From: Haloarcula halophila
GTDB lineage: Archaea > Halobacteriota > Halobacteria > Halobacteriales > Haloarculaceae
Direction of reading: 5' to 3'
Assembly: GCF_029278565.1 (NCBI RefSeq)
Contig: NZ_CP119561.1
Span: forward strand, 299,409-363,408
Length of the DNA: 64,000 bases
Position 1 is the stretch's first letter, and each line of letters starts with the position of its first letter. A model generated the notes under the pieces. It had not been told where the DNA came from. It ran no database searches and saw nothing but the letters and a program-made list of their open reading frames with translations. The position numbers and the translations under genes were made by a program. This document shows, piece by piece, positions 35,586-47,496 of the stretch.

Positions 35586-38011
35586 ATGGGAGATCTCGCG
35601 GACAGCATTATCACGGAACTCCGGCAGAAGTTCGACCGACACCCGGTCTGGGTGTGGTACGACGCCCAGGAGAAGTACAAGGGCGTCCTCGACGAGGTCG
35701 AAGCTGCCCTCGACAACGTTACGCTCGCGCGCTACGATGGCAGCTACTTCGAACTGAAGCGCCGCCTCTACGAAGAAGACCCGAACTACGAGAAGAACTG
35801 GCTGTTCTACATCCCTGAATCAAGGAACGAGGCCGAGTGGTTCCGCGACATCCACGCACTCGGGCGACAGTACCGTGTAGGCCAGGACATCGACGACACG
35901 CCCGTGACGCAGTTCCTCGTCGAGCACGACGAGGAGATACCCGATGCCTACGAGGACTGGGGCCAGAACCGCGAGGTTCAGCGCCTGGCGTTCTTCTGTG
36001 TTCTCTTCGACACTGCTGGCCCGGAGACGGACGAGTGGGTACGGGCCTACCTCTCGAACCCGGAAGAGTATCGTGAGACAATTGAGGACAACGCGATGGC
36101 AGACGCCTGGGACGCCCAGCTCCGAGAGGAGTACGGTGTCACGGCGGGGCTCGACCCGAAAGAGCTGCGACTCAGCTTCTCTTCGGCGAGGTGGCCAGCC
36201 GAGCACCGACGTCCCGGTACGACGAACTCGCGGCGGACGATACCCGCGCAGCTGCGACGTTCTGTGACGAGTGGCAGCAGTACGCCCCTGCCGAGTTCCG
36301 GCGCTACGCCGAACGAATCGAGGAAGACTACGACCTTGCGGAGACCGTCGTGGAATCGGAACGCGCCCACTGGGACGCTACTGCGTTCAAAGGTATCGAC
36401 ATGGGCCTCATCCGGCTCGTGATGGAACGACTCGCCGAAGAGACGTACGCTGATCTCCCCGACATCGCCGCCGATCTCGAACAGACCGTCACGAGCCGCC
36501 AGAACAGCTTCTGGAGCAACGAGGACCTCGTCGATTGGTCCGTCCCTGCCCGGGCCATCGAAACCCTCCAGCAGATTGGAACCGTCGACGCGGACGAGGC
36601 GAAGACCCTCACGTCAGAAGAACTCGCCCAGGCCTACACGGGCGACGACGGCTGGTGGCAGATCGACGCGTCCTATCGGCGATATATCGATGCAACCCGG
36701 AAGACCACGTTCGTCTACCCGAAGGAACCGGTGGTGAAACGGCGGGTCACCAGACACTACATGTCCTTCCTCCAGGGCGTCAATCGCCCGCTCGCCGATA
36801 TCCTGAGTGACGATCCGACGCTCGGAACCCCCCAGGCCTCGTTCTACGAGGAGTTCGCTGACTTGGATAACGGAACGGCGATCATCATCTGTGACGGCCT
36901 GCGCTACGAACTCGCCGAAGCGATCAAGGAGAATCTCGGCCGCCAGACCGACTTCGAACAGAACCTGAGCGCTGTCAGTGCAGCGCTGCCGTCGATTACC
37001 GAAGTTGGGATGGCAGCACACCTCCCCGGAGAACTCGGACTCTCTCTGGACGATGACGACCTCGTCGTGACCAGCGGTGGCGAGGAGATGAACGGCAAAT
37101 CGGACCGCATTGAACGGCTCAGCAACGCGGGCTTCGAAGTCGTAGACATGGACGAGGTGAGCGACATCTCGCTGGAGCAGCTGACCGAGTCCGAGCCAGT
37201 TCCTCGCGTCGTCTACTCCGGGACGATAGACAAACTCGGTGAGAATCTCGACGACGACGAAGCGTTCAGCCAAGTCGCCTCGCACGTCGACGACGTCGAA
37301 CGTACAGTCCAGCGACTCAAGCAAGCCGGATACACCCGATTCGTCATCACAAGCGATCACGGGTTCCTCTACACAGACCGACTATCTGACGATCTCAAGG
37401 TCGAATCCCCTGACCTCGCCTCCATCGTAAAGCGACGGTTCGCCGCTGCCGACAGCGATACTCCACTCGTCGATACGGACGAGTTCATCGAGATCGACCC
37501 CGATGCGCTTTCTGACCTCGGAATCGATGCCCCCGACCTGAAGTTGCTGTTCCCCCGAAGTGTCGCGTGCTTCAAGGCACAGGGTGGGAACATGCGCTAC
37601 TTCCACGGCGGGATTTCTCTCCAAGAGCTGCTTGTCCCGTGTCTCACCGTAACGACCGAAGGAATCGAGGAAAGCGCGTCGATCACTTACGACGTTTCCA
37701 TCCCCGATCCGATCACGAACTCCATTGTCCCTGTGGAAATCGAGGCCAAAAGCGGTCAAGTTGCCTTCGACCCAGCACCGACTCTGGAAGTTCGTGCGAA
37801 CATCGACGGTGAGCCCGTTGCAGACCCTGCTTCGATGGAGATCTCGCCGGGAACCAATACCACCAGAGTCAGGCTCAAACAAGGCGCGATCTCCGGAGAG
37901 GACACGGTCCAATTCGAGGTCATAGATACGGACACCAGAGAGACGATAAGCAAGCAGACGGTGAATCTCGATCTGCTCTTCGGGGATGACGATATGGGAT
38001 TCGACGTCTAA
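35586..38011 (+). pseudogene. pglZ: BREX phosphatase-fold protein PglZ, frameshifted at about 36172
   Basis: PglZ belongs to the alkaline-phosphatase superfamily and is found in all BREX systems. The start ATG 35586 (MGDLADSIITELRQKF) has a good Shine-Dalgarno GGAAAGGAG a few bases upstream. The frame continues (VWVWYDAQEKYKGVLDEVEA) to about 36172, where CGACTCAGCTT lacks one base. CTCCAG would restore RLQLLFGEVASRAPTSRYDE. The second part holds the catalytic features IIICDGLRYELAEAIKE and FVITSDHGFLYTDR. The repaired length is about 809 aa. Base composition returns to GC-rich here, unlike the preceding TBP gene. Confidence 0.9.
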
Positions 38012-38134
38012 CCACTGCCCGTTCTCAACGATTTGTGCCGGTCGGCCCGAGAGTAGATTCGAAGCAGTCGTCGATAATGGATTGGCCCAGTTTTACCGAC
38101 ACCAATATGCCCCCGGCTCTGTTCCTCCTTTACA

Positions 38135-40162
38135 ATGACTACTGAGGACGTCGACCAGAAAGCACTCGACGTCTTTCCCGGACGCGTCGTCCGGAAGGAT
38201 CTCGTTCAGGACATCAAATCTGGCGCGAACGTACCCACCTACGTTCTGGAGTACCTTATCGGGCAGTACTGCGCCACGGATGATGAGGAATCACTTGAGG
38301 AGGGACTCGAAAAGGTCAAAGAGATTCTGTCGAAGCACTTCGTCAGGCCTGACGAAGCCGAATTCGTAAAAAGCGAAGTGCGCGAACGAGGGCGCTACCG
38401 GGTCATCGACAAGGTGAACGTCCGACTCGACGAGCAACAGGATGCCTACATCGGATCGTTCGTGAATCTCGGCCTGAGCGATGTGGAGATCAACGAGCAT
38501 CTCGTCAGTAAACATCCCAAGCTCCTCGGCGGCGGTGTGTGGGCTATCATCGACCTGGAATACCTCCCCGATAACGCAAACAGTCCGAAGAGCCTGTTCG
38601 GAATCGACTCGTTCAAACCGATTCAGGTTTCGAATCTCGACCTCGACCAGCTGAAGGACCGTCGCCGTGAATTCACGCGCGACGAATGGCTTGACCTCCT
38701 GCTCCAAAGCATTGGATACGATCCTTCCGCATTTTCGGAGCGCGAGAAGTTCCTCTTCCTCACTCGATGTATTCCGCTCGTTGAGTCGAACTACAACTAT
38801 GTCGAGCTGGGTCCCCGTGGAACCGGGAAGAGCTACCTGTATCGGGAGATTAGCCCGCACTCCATCCTCATCTCCGGCGGTAAGACGACCGTTGCAAAGC
38901 TCTTCCTGAATCTCAACACCGGTCGGATTGGCCTCGTCGGCCGCTGGGACGTCGTCGCCTTCGACGAAGTCGGTGGGCTCCAGTTCAGCGACTCCGAAGC
39001 AGTCCAGATGCTCAAGGACTACATGGAGTCCGGGAGCTTCTCCCGCGGAACTGAAGAGCTCACTGCACAGGCTTCGATGGTCTACGTCGGAAACATCGAC
39101 CTCGACGTCGAAGGCGTTCTCAAGAGCTCCCATCTCTTTGAACCGTTCCCCGAGGATATGCAGGATCTCGCCCTTATCGACCGCTTCCACTACTATCTTC
39201 CCGGATGGGAAGTTCCGAAGATGCGCTCCGAGTTCTTCGGTGACCAGTTCGGATTTATCGTGGACTACTTCGCCGAATTCGTGCGCGAACTCCGAAAGGA
39301 ATCCTACAGCGACGTGATCAACGAGGAGTTTGCATTCGGCGATCACCTGAACCAACGAGACGAAAGGGCTGTCCGGAAAACCGTCTCTGGTCTGCTCAAA
39401 TTACTTCACCCGCATGGGGAGTACACCAAGGAAGAACTCCGCGAATACCTGGAATTCGCAATGGAGGGCCGGAGAAGGGTGAAGGAGCAACTGAAGCGGA
39501 TGGGAGGAATGGAATATCGAGCAGTGGAGTTCTCGTACCTCGATCTTGAGACGAAAGAGGAAATCTACGTGCCGGTTCCGGAGGAGGCCGATGAGACACT
39601 CATTCCCCCAGGAACACAGCAACCTGGGACGGTTTACACAATCGGGAACAGCGAGGGTCGCCACGCACCATTCCGAATTGAAACACAGGCACTCCCAGGA
39701 TCAGGTAAGACGAATATCTCGGGGACTCCGGGAAGTGACATGAAAGAATCGTTCGAAACGGCGTGCGATTATCTCCAGGCAAATATGCGAGAACTCCGCC
39801 GCGATGAGACGCTGGAAGAGTACAACATTAATGTTCAAGTGCTCAATCCCTCCGACGCAAACGAGGGCGGCGAGACGAGTGTCGGCTTGCTTGTAGGGAT
39901 TGTTTCAGGTATTCTTGGCCGGCCTGTCCGCTCTCAGGCAGTTGTTCTGGGTGCTATGAGTTTGATGGGGGAGTTGGTCGCCGTGAGTTCTCTGGTCGAC
40001 AAGCTACAATTAGCAGCAGATTCCGGGGCTAAGACAGTGTTACTGCCAGCCAAAAACAAGGAGGATATGGCGAAGATACCGGACGAGCTTCTCGATCAGC
40101 TTCAGCTTGTCTTCTACACAGATCCACTTGACGCCGCTAGCAAGGCGATTCAGATAGACTGA
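38135..40162 (+). CDS. brxL: BREX Lon-like AAA+ protein BrxL
   Basis: The 675-aa protein begins with the BrxL N-terminal region (KALDVFPGRVVRKDLVQDIK). It has a AAA+ core with Walker A VELGPRGTGKSYLYREI and the Walker B-like VVAFDEVGGLQFSDSE. The C-terminal domain is Lon-protease-like (ETSVGLLVGIVSGILGRPVR and AVSSLVDKLQLAADSGAKTV). BrxL forms DNA-binding multimers and is typical of type 1 and type 4 BREX, while BrxE is known from type 6, so the locus mixes components. A 123-bp gap precedes it, possibly with its own promoter. The frame is intact. Confidence 0.92.
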   Translation: MTTEDVDQKALDVFPGRVVRKDLVQDIKSGANVPTYVLEYLIGQYCATDDEESLEEGLEKVKEILSKHFVRPDEAEFVKSEVRERGRYRVIDKVNVRLDEQQDAYIGSFVNLGLSDVEINEHLVSKHPKLLGGGVWAIIDLEYLPDNANSPKSLFGIDSFKPIQVSNLDLDQLKDRRREFTRDEWLDLLLQSIGYDPSAFSEREKFLFLTRCIPLVESNYNYVELGPRGTGKSYLYREISPHSILISGGKTTVAKLFLNLNTGRIGLVGRWDVVAFDEVGGLQFSDSEAVQMLKDYMESGSFSRGTEELTAQASMVYVGNIDLDVEGVLKSSHLFEPFPEDMQDLALIDRFHYYLPGWEVPKMRSEFFGDQFGFIVDYFAEFVRELRKESYSDVINEEFAFGDHLNQRDERAVRKTVSGLLKLLHPHGEYTKEELREYLEFAMEGRRRVKEQLKRMGGMEYRAVEFSYLDLETKEEIYVPVPEEADETLIPPGTQQPGTVYTIGNSEGRHAPFRIETQALPGSGKTNISGTPGSDMKESFETACDYLQANMRELRRDETLEEYNINVQVLNPSDANEGGETSVGLLVGIVSGILGRPVRSQAVVLGAMSLMGELVAVSSLVDKLQLAADSGAKTVLLPAKNKEDMAKIPDELLDQLQLVFYTDPLDAASKAIQID

Positions 40163-40227
40163 ACGCGGCAAGAGACCTCCGAGCCGGTGATCTGGTGAAT
40201 AGCGCTCGTTGAGGGAATTCAGATTCC

Positions 40228-40236
40228 TTTTATATC
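40228..40236 (+). promoter_or_regulatory. TATA box upstream of the AddB-like gene
   Basis: TTTTATATC lies about 85 bp before ATG 40319, which implies a leader of about 55-60 nt. A GGTAGGGAG purine stretch about 8 nt before the ATG is a plausible ribosome-binding site. The helicase-nuclease pair would therefore have its own promoter separate from brxL. Confidence 0.4.
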
Positions 40237-40318
40237 TCCGTGAGCAAATTATGGTGCTCCTAAGCTGTCAGTCTCGCCAAGAGTGAAGTGAGACCGATAT
40301 CTTGGTAGGGAGTGTTCG

Positions 40319-43300
40319 ATGGATTCAACGCTTCTCACCGGTCCGAAACACGCCCAATTGGAACAACGGGCATTTCAGCGGGCTGATGACATTGCAACCG
40401 ATTCGCTGGGGAGTATCCTCTACATAACGCGGAACGACGCTCGCCGGAGTATGGTCGAGGACCGCTGGGCCGCATCCCACGAACCCCTCCGTCTTCGTGC
40501 CGAGACGCTCGATGCGGTCGTTCGGGAGTGGTATGAGCATCTCCACGGTCCGGTTCAACCCCTCTCCGGGCAGCTGAACCGCCGGCTGGCGGAGTACGCG
40601 CTTGACAGAACCACAGCCGAAACAGATGGAGATGGTGCACTCGCCGGCGAACCGGCCTCTGCCGCTCTCGCTGACTCGTTCAGTAGCCGCTTCTCACTCT
40701 TCGACGACGCCGGCGTCGGGACCGCTGACGCGCTCGTAGCGGAATTCAAGGGCTCCGCTCTCGATGACCGTATTGCGAAAGCCACTGTCGACGCGTACCG
40801 ACACTACCGGAATCTCCACGCTGACAACGTCGACGAGTGGGTCTGTACTCGGGGAGAGATGTTCGACGCCGTCGCGACGACGGAGCAGTCACTCTCAACA
40901 TTCTCCCCGGAACTGGATGTCGTCCTCCTCTCCGGATATCACGAGTTCCGTCCTGTCGAACGCCGCCTCATCGAACGCCTCGCCGACGAACTTCCGATGA
41001 TCGCACTGCTGCCGCTCCACCAGGATGGCCGGAGCGGAGTCGACGCCGTTGCGGAAGATGCGCTGGATGTCTACGAAGCGCTGGACTTTGAGGCAGTAGA
41101 ACTCGAACCCCTCAACGAGTCAGGGCGGGCCTTCGGAACGATTACCGAGGCGCTCTACCGCCCGGACCCGGACACTGTCCCTGCTCCAGACACTCTGCGA
41201 TGGCGTGAACTCCCGACGCCCGAGCGCGAGGTTCGCTTCGTCGCTCGTGAACTCCGGACTGAGTTAGCCAGTGGTCGCGACCCCGACGACCTGGCCGTCG
41301 TCGTCCCGGGGACCGAGGCCTATTCGGGGTACGTCGAGGACACGTTCGATACGTTCGACATCCCGCACGTCACGACTGCCGCCTCACAGCTGAACCGGAC
41401 GTTCACCGGAAGCGTTGTACACGACCTCCTAAACCTCGCTGAACCGGACCCGCGGGCCGAGGACCTCACGTCCCTGTTAGCGAATCCATTGGTCAACGTC
41501 GTCGACACCGACCAAGCCAACGCCGTCACGGCAGCTGCTCGCCGGCGCGACACGGTTTCTGTATCACCCCTGCTCGATGACGTCGACGACCAGGCGGCGG
41601 CACTGATCGAGGAGCTGCTGGCCACGCTAGAGACGCTCCAAACAGGCGACGTTGAGGATGCGACCGAGACGCTCCGACGACTGTTGGACGAACGGTTCGA
41701 CCTGGAGGCGGCGACGGAGGATTACGCCAGCGGCGCCGAGCAAGCCGTCGAACAGCGAGCCTACGACCTCGTGGACGAGGTCCTCTCCTCGTTCGAGTCG
41801 CTGGCGGCAGTCAATAGCGACCTCTCTCCGTTGGCACTGTTCACCCGTGCGTTCGATGGCGTGCCGATTCGGGTTCCACAGCGCGCTGCTGGCGGTCACG
41901 TTGAGGTGATGGGGCTGCTCGACGCCCGGATGCGCTCGTTCGAGAAGGTGTTCCTCGTGGGCCTGACGAGCGAGCATTTCCCGGTAACGCCGGAACGCCC
42001 GGCCTTCTTCGAGGAGATGACCGACGCCCATCCGCGGTTCGACACTGGCGACGAGCGCCTCCGGGGGCGCTATCTCTTCGCGACGCTCCTCGCGAACGTC
42101 GACGAACTCACGATCACCACACAAGAGACGGGCGATGACGAATCCGCCGTCGTCCGGTCGCCGGTGCTCGACGAACTCCAGCGCGTAACAGGTATCGAAC
42201 CCGAAGACGGCGTCGATGACCGCGTGGGCTCCCGCGAAGACCTTCAGCGGCACGTCGCCGCAACAACGAACCGGCGTGCGGCAGTCAGCCACGCCGGCGA
42301 CCGAGGTGACCTCTCCCCGAGCAGACCAAGCGCACGGATCGGGGACTCCACTGTGCGGACAACAGGGGAACGGCTGGCCTCTCCGAACACGACGGCGTGT
42401 TAGAACCCGAGACCGTAGCTGAGGTCTATCCTCCGTCGGAACGAGAACCCTACAGCGCGAGTCGGATCGAGCGATACGTCGAGTGTGGGTTCAAGTTCTA
42501 CGCCGACGAAGTGCTCGGAATCGAGGATCCCGACGACGTCGAGGTCGTCCCTACGCCCCTCGAAACCGGATCGTACGTCCACGACGTCCTCGAACGGTTC
42601 TTCGCGGATCTACAGGACGAAACCGAAGATGATGTCGACCTCACCGAGTTCGACCGGAACGACCTGGCGATACACCTTCGCGAGATTGCTGTCGAAGAAC
42701 TCCGGGATGCTGACTTTGAGTACGACGGCCTGTTCTACGAACGGTGGAAGGCGGAGCTGTTCGCGGGCCTGGGTGACGGCGAGAGTGCTCCGTACGAGGC
42801 CGGGAGCAAACCTCACGACGCACCGGAACAGGGGTTGTTCGCTACCTTCCTCGACAACGAACTCTCGCGGGACGGCGCTGACCGCCCACACTTGTTCGAG
42901 GCCCCGTTCGGCGAGGGACTTCCCGACTCGGATGCTGGGCCGTTCACAGTTGAGCGACCGGACGGCTCGACTGTCTCGATTCGGGGTTACATCGACCGCG
43001 TTGACGTGAATCGGAATGGCGAACAACCGACGCTCACGCTCTACGACTACAAGACTGGGCGAGCACCGTATATGACGAAGACGACCGGCGGCACGAAGTT
43101 CCAGCTCCCTATCTATCTGCTTGCTGCGGCCAACGTCGTCGACGGTGACCTGTTCGCGGAGGGCTCGCTCTCGGCGACGTACTATCAGGTGCGACCGCCA
43201 AACGACCTCAAGGTTCCACGCGGCGTCGAATCGAAGTTCGATTCAGAGGTCGAACTCCGCCGGTTCCTGAACGATGTCGTTCCGGAGTGGTTGGGCCAGA

Positions 43301-43512
43301 TCGACGAGGCGATCAGCAACGGACGGTTCCACACGACGCTTCTCTCGGCCAGCGGAGCGAACTGCCGATACTGTGACTACCGTCGGGCGTGCGATGTCCG
43401 CCATCACCGCAAGCGGGAGTTCGTCGACGCGGTTCACAAGGACGACGCAGCGTACGTTCCGCTGCGTGTTCGCGACGACGAGGACATCGAGACGGTGATG
43501 AGCGATGACTGA
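40319..43512 (+). pseudogene. AddB/Cas4-like nuclease-helicase subunit (PD-(D/E)XK), frameshifted at about 42319
   Basis: The first 668 codons (from ATG 40319) have an inactive-helicase architecture like AddB: LLTGPKHAQLEQRAF, LDVVLLSGYHEFRPVERRLI and GHVEVMGLLDARMRSFEKVF. The frame is lost near 42319 (CTCTCCCCGAGCAG). Restoring CCGGAG gives LSPEQTKRTDRGLHCADNRG and joins the second part. That carries a RecB-type nuclease core (YIDRVDVNRNG, LTLYDYKTGRAPYM) and four cysteines for an iron-sulfur cluster (one in RYVECGFKFY and three in NCRYCDYRRACD), as in AddB and Cas4. The repaired length is about 1,064 aa. It overlaps the helicase gene by 8 bp and probably forms a two-subunit end-processing enzyme with it. 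Confidence 0.82.
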
Positions 43513-46500
43513 GGAACCCGAGGAGATTCAGCTCACGGAGGAACAGGAGGACGCGCTCGTCCAGGGCCGGAACGTCGCGATCACTGCCGGCGCCGGGACA
43601 GGAAGACGACAACGCTCACCGAGCGGTACGTCACGATACTGGCCGAGAACCCGTCACTCACGCCGGAGAACATCGTCACGATCACCTTCACACGAAAGGC
43701 TGCTGCCGAACTGACCGAGCGCGTTCGGGAGGAGGTGTACGATCGGCTCGAGGCTGTCGACTCACCAGAGGCCTACCACCGCTGGCGAAACGTCCTCGAC
43801 GATCTGGAGGACGGCTATGTCCACACCATTCACGCGTTCTGTACCCGGCTCTTGCGAGAACGGGCCGTCGAGGCTCCGGTCCCGCTCGGCTTCGACGTGC
43901 TCGACGAAGACGGCGCCGCGACACTCCAACGCGAAGTCGTGACGGAGTTCCTCGAACGCAACCAGGACGATGACGACGTGGAGCTCCTTGCCCAGCTCTG
44001 GAGTCGCGACCAGTTGGTCGATGTACTCACTGGACTACTCGATGAGCGCCCACAGAGCGAGGCTGTCCTCGAGGCGTGGCGTGACGCCGAAGTCGACGAC
44101 TACGTCGATATCTGCTGGGAGGTCGTTTGTGATCTCGACGTTGCCGACGCTCGACAGACGCTGTATGCGGACGGACTCCTTGAGCAGCTACGCACGGTTG
44201 CGGGCCGTGTCGACCGCGAGGGCGCTATCGCCGACGAAGACGGTCTTCGAGCCTACCGGACCTTCACCGAAGTCGCGACCACACTCTCGGCCGACCCGGA
44301 GGAAAGTGATCCTCGCGACTGTCAACGGGCAATCCTCGACCTCTACGAGGCCTGTGAGAAGAAGAACGGTGGCCTGTACAGCAGTTCGGGGTACGTCGTC
44401 GGTGACCGGGACGATTGGGGTGAGTACGGTGACGTCTACGACGACCTGAAGGACGCTATCGACGCGGTCATCGCGGCCGTCGAACCGCACGCGGATGCAG
44501 TCGAGACGACGCCGGGGGAGCTGGAAGCGAATAGCGCTCACTACGCGCTGGCTCTGATGCGGGTCTTCGACGACGTCCTCGCAACCTACACCGACGAGAA
44601 GGAGCGACGCGATACGCTCGACTTCCCCGACGTGATCGAGACAACGCTTGAGTTCCTGCGAGCGAACGATGCCGTCACGGAGCGGCTCCGAGAGCAGTTT
44701 GCGGCCGTGATGGTCGACGAGTTTCAGGACACGGACCCGCGTCAGTGGGAGTTGGTCAAGCTCCTCACGGGCGTTGACGAGCAGGCGGCGTCGAACGTCT
44801 TCCTGGTCGGCGACGAGAAACAGAGCATCTACGGATTCCGTGGGGCCGACGTGACGACGTTCGGGGATGCGCGCAGAGAACTCCAGACCGTCAACGAGGC
44901 TCGTGGGGTTGACGACGTTCCCGACAGCGATGCCGAGAGTCCGACCGCCCTCGAACTCTCCGGGAATTTCCGGACGCTGGACGAGCCGTTATCATTCCTG
45001 AACGAGCTCTTCGAGTACCTGTTCCAACCAGAAGGTGATACCCACGAACCCTACGAAGCGCCACCTCAGGGACTGAGTACGCAGCGCGACCGTGTTGAGG
45101 ACATCGAGGGACTGACCGGGAGTGTCGAGTATCTTGCTGTCCCAGACGACGCCGATACGGCAGCGGAGCTCTTCGGCGACGACCATCCGGTCGCCGAAGG
45201 CGCGCTGGACCACACTATCGAGGCCGAGGCGCAAGCGCTCGCTGCTCGACTGACCCACCTGTTCGACGATCCGCCGACAGTCCAAGACCCCGATACAGGT
45301 GTCCATCGCGACGCTACGCCGGACGACACGGCAATCCTCCTCCGCCGGCGAACCCATTTGGATCGGTATCAGCGCGCCCTTGAGGAGTACGACATCCCCT
45401 ACACTGTCGTCGGTGGCGTCGGGTTCTACGATACGCCTGAGGTCCAGGCGCTCACGAACCTGCTTCGAGTACTCGGTGATCCACAGGACGACGTCTCCCT
45501 CTACGGGGTGCTTCGGTCGCCGCTGTTCGGATTCGCGGATGATCGCCTCGCACCGGCGGTCGCAGAGGCTGATTCAGTGTGGGACGCGCTCGCCGAGACG
45601 GACGATCCACAGCTCGCGGACGCGTTCGACCTCCTCACAACGTGGCGGACTCTCAGCGGCTGTGCGACGCCGTCCGAAGATGGCGTCCTCCCGTGGAACC
45701 GCCTGCTGTCCCGGGTGATCGACGACACCGGGTATCTGGCAAGTGTGAGTGCAGATGAACGCGGTCGACAGGCCGTCGCGAACGTCGAGAAGTTCCGCGA
45801 CCAGGTCCGTACTTGGAGCGAGAATGGTGTTCACACAGCTGCCGGGTTGCTCCACCGGATCGACCGCCAAGCCGAGATCGACCCTCGTGAGGGGGAGGCA
45901 GATATTCCGGGTGACGCCGAGGGCGTCCGGATTATGACGATCCATTCCGCGAAGGGACTTGAGTTCCCGATCGTCACCGTCCCCGATCTCGGGAGTGATC
46001 TCAACTTCGGTCGGTCCGTCGACGACCATGGCTACGTTCGACTCGTGGACGGAACTGATGACGCGCCGCCGGTGCCGGCGGTCGGCGGGCCGAATCCGGG
46101 CGATGCGTTCTCCATCGAGAAGACGGCCGTCCACGAGTACGCCGACCGACGGTCACGTCCACAGGAGCGGGCGGAGTCGAAACGCCTCCTCTACGTAGCG
46201 TGTACACGAACGCGGGATCACCTCCTTCTCTGCGGCACGCACGACATCGGTGTCGACGAGTCCGATACAATCGAACTCGGCGAGCCTGCAGCCTTCGACG
46301 ACGCAGACCGGTGGCGCGACTGGTTACAGCCAGCCCTCCTCGACGGAGCACTCGTCGGCGAGGCGGTTCGTGACGGACAGGCCCGTGCTGAGATAGATGG
46401 AGCCAGCTATACTGTTCGCAGACCGCCGCGCCCAGTAGACTGGTACACCGACGACGACGCTGTTGATTCAGCGCCGGAGATATCGATTCCGTCACCGCCG

Positions 46501-47139
46501 TCGTTAGCGCCGGCGAAACGGATCGCGGCTACGACCCTCGTGAATGCGGTGGCGGATGCGTCTCCAGACGGTCACAGTTACTCTCAGCGTGAGGAGTCGG
46601 CCGGCCTGAGTCCAACGACGTTTGGGACGGTCGTCCACCGGATCAACGAACTTCGTCCACCGAGAGACGAGTGGACCACCCTGATCCGTCGTTTGAGTCA
46701 GATGGCTGGTGAGGAGCCGACAGAATCGGACCTCCGTGATGCTGTCAACCACGCTGCAGATGCAGTCGAATTTGTTGATCACATCGAGTCCGATACCCAG
46801 CTTCAGAATATTTACGACGAATACTCTGTTGTCGCTCGAATCGATGAGTCGCGGATTGTCGGTGATATCGACCGGCTGCTCGTCACGCCGGACGCATTCC
46901 ACATTATCGACTACAAGACCAACGACCTCTCAGCTACGACATCGGATGAACTCGCGGAGCACTATCGACCACAGATGCTCGCGTACGCTCTCGCCCTCCT
47001 CCAACATGACCGGAACCGTGACGTACGAGCTTCACTCCGGTTTACTGACAAGGGGATAGAGGAGCGATTCCATTGGGTGCCGGATCAGATGACGGAGATT
47101 GAATCTGAACTACGGTCAATGGTGGATTTGGTAGATTAA
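43505..47139 (+). pseudogene. AddA/RecB-like UvrD-family helicase-nuclease, frameshifted in Walker A
   Basis: The frame opens at ATG 43505 (MTEEPEEIQLTEEQEDALVQ) and breaks inside motif I at about 43602-43605: GGGACAGGAAGACGACA gives AGTGRRQ. Restoring one A yields AGTGKTTTLTERYVTILAEN and joins the main frame, giving about 1,210 aa. Further motifs are intact: VMVDEFQDTDPRQWELVK (II), VFLVGDEKQSIYGFRGADV (III), MTIHSAKGLEFPIVTV (V) and LLYVACTRTRDHLLL (VI). The C-terminal RecB-type nuclease has GDIDRLL and FHIIDYKTND. The protein should unwind and degrade DNA ends together with the AddB-like subunit. Adjacency and strand suggest a link to the BREX locus, but this is unproven. Confidence 0.87.
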
Positions 47140-47204
47140 GCCCCGTTTTCGCCAATACGCTCACCTCGCGATAGATCTGGACGAACCCTGGGTGGGAGTC
47201 TCTG

Positions 47205-47496
47205 AGAAACGAACAGAACGAACGAAACGAACGCATCGAGAGTGTTTCGCGTAATGAACGAATTTACCGGAACGAGCTGGTCCGACGCTGAAACAGAGAG
47301 TGTTCGGTGAACGTAACGAACAAAACGAGCGAAATGAATGATGTGATAGGAATGAACGAATTATACTCAACGAGTGGAACGAACAGTTGGTTTTAACATT
47401 GTAGTAATCCTCTCACCGAGTGAAACACCCTCACCGAACGCACCGAACTAAACGACCAAAACGAACGAAACGAACATAACGAGCGAAACGAAGATA
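47205..47496 (+). repeat. AACGA-rich iterated repeats upstream of parA (candidate partition site)
   Basis: The 357-bp gap before parA has no gene but is packed with short direct repeats built on AACGA, ACGAAC and CGAAACGA. Exact CGAAACGA octamers occur at 47223-47230, 47466-47473 and 47484-47491, with many partial copies between (for example around 47209, 47218, 47258 and 47318). Dense directional iterons next to a ParA gene are typical of a centromere (parS/parC) that the partner protein binds. The repeat closest to the ATG suggests autoregulation as well. Confidence 0.65.

Noticed and set aside
38291..39355. Minus-strand open frame (354 codons) opposite brxL
   Set aside because: It lies wholly inside the intact BrxL gene and has the composition expected of a reverse-complement shadow.
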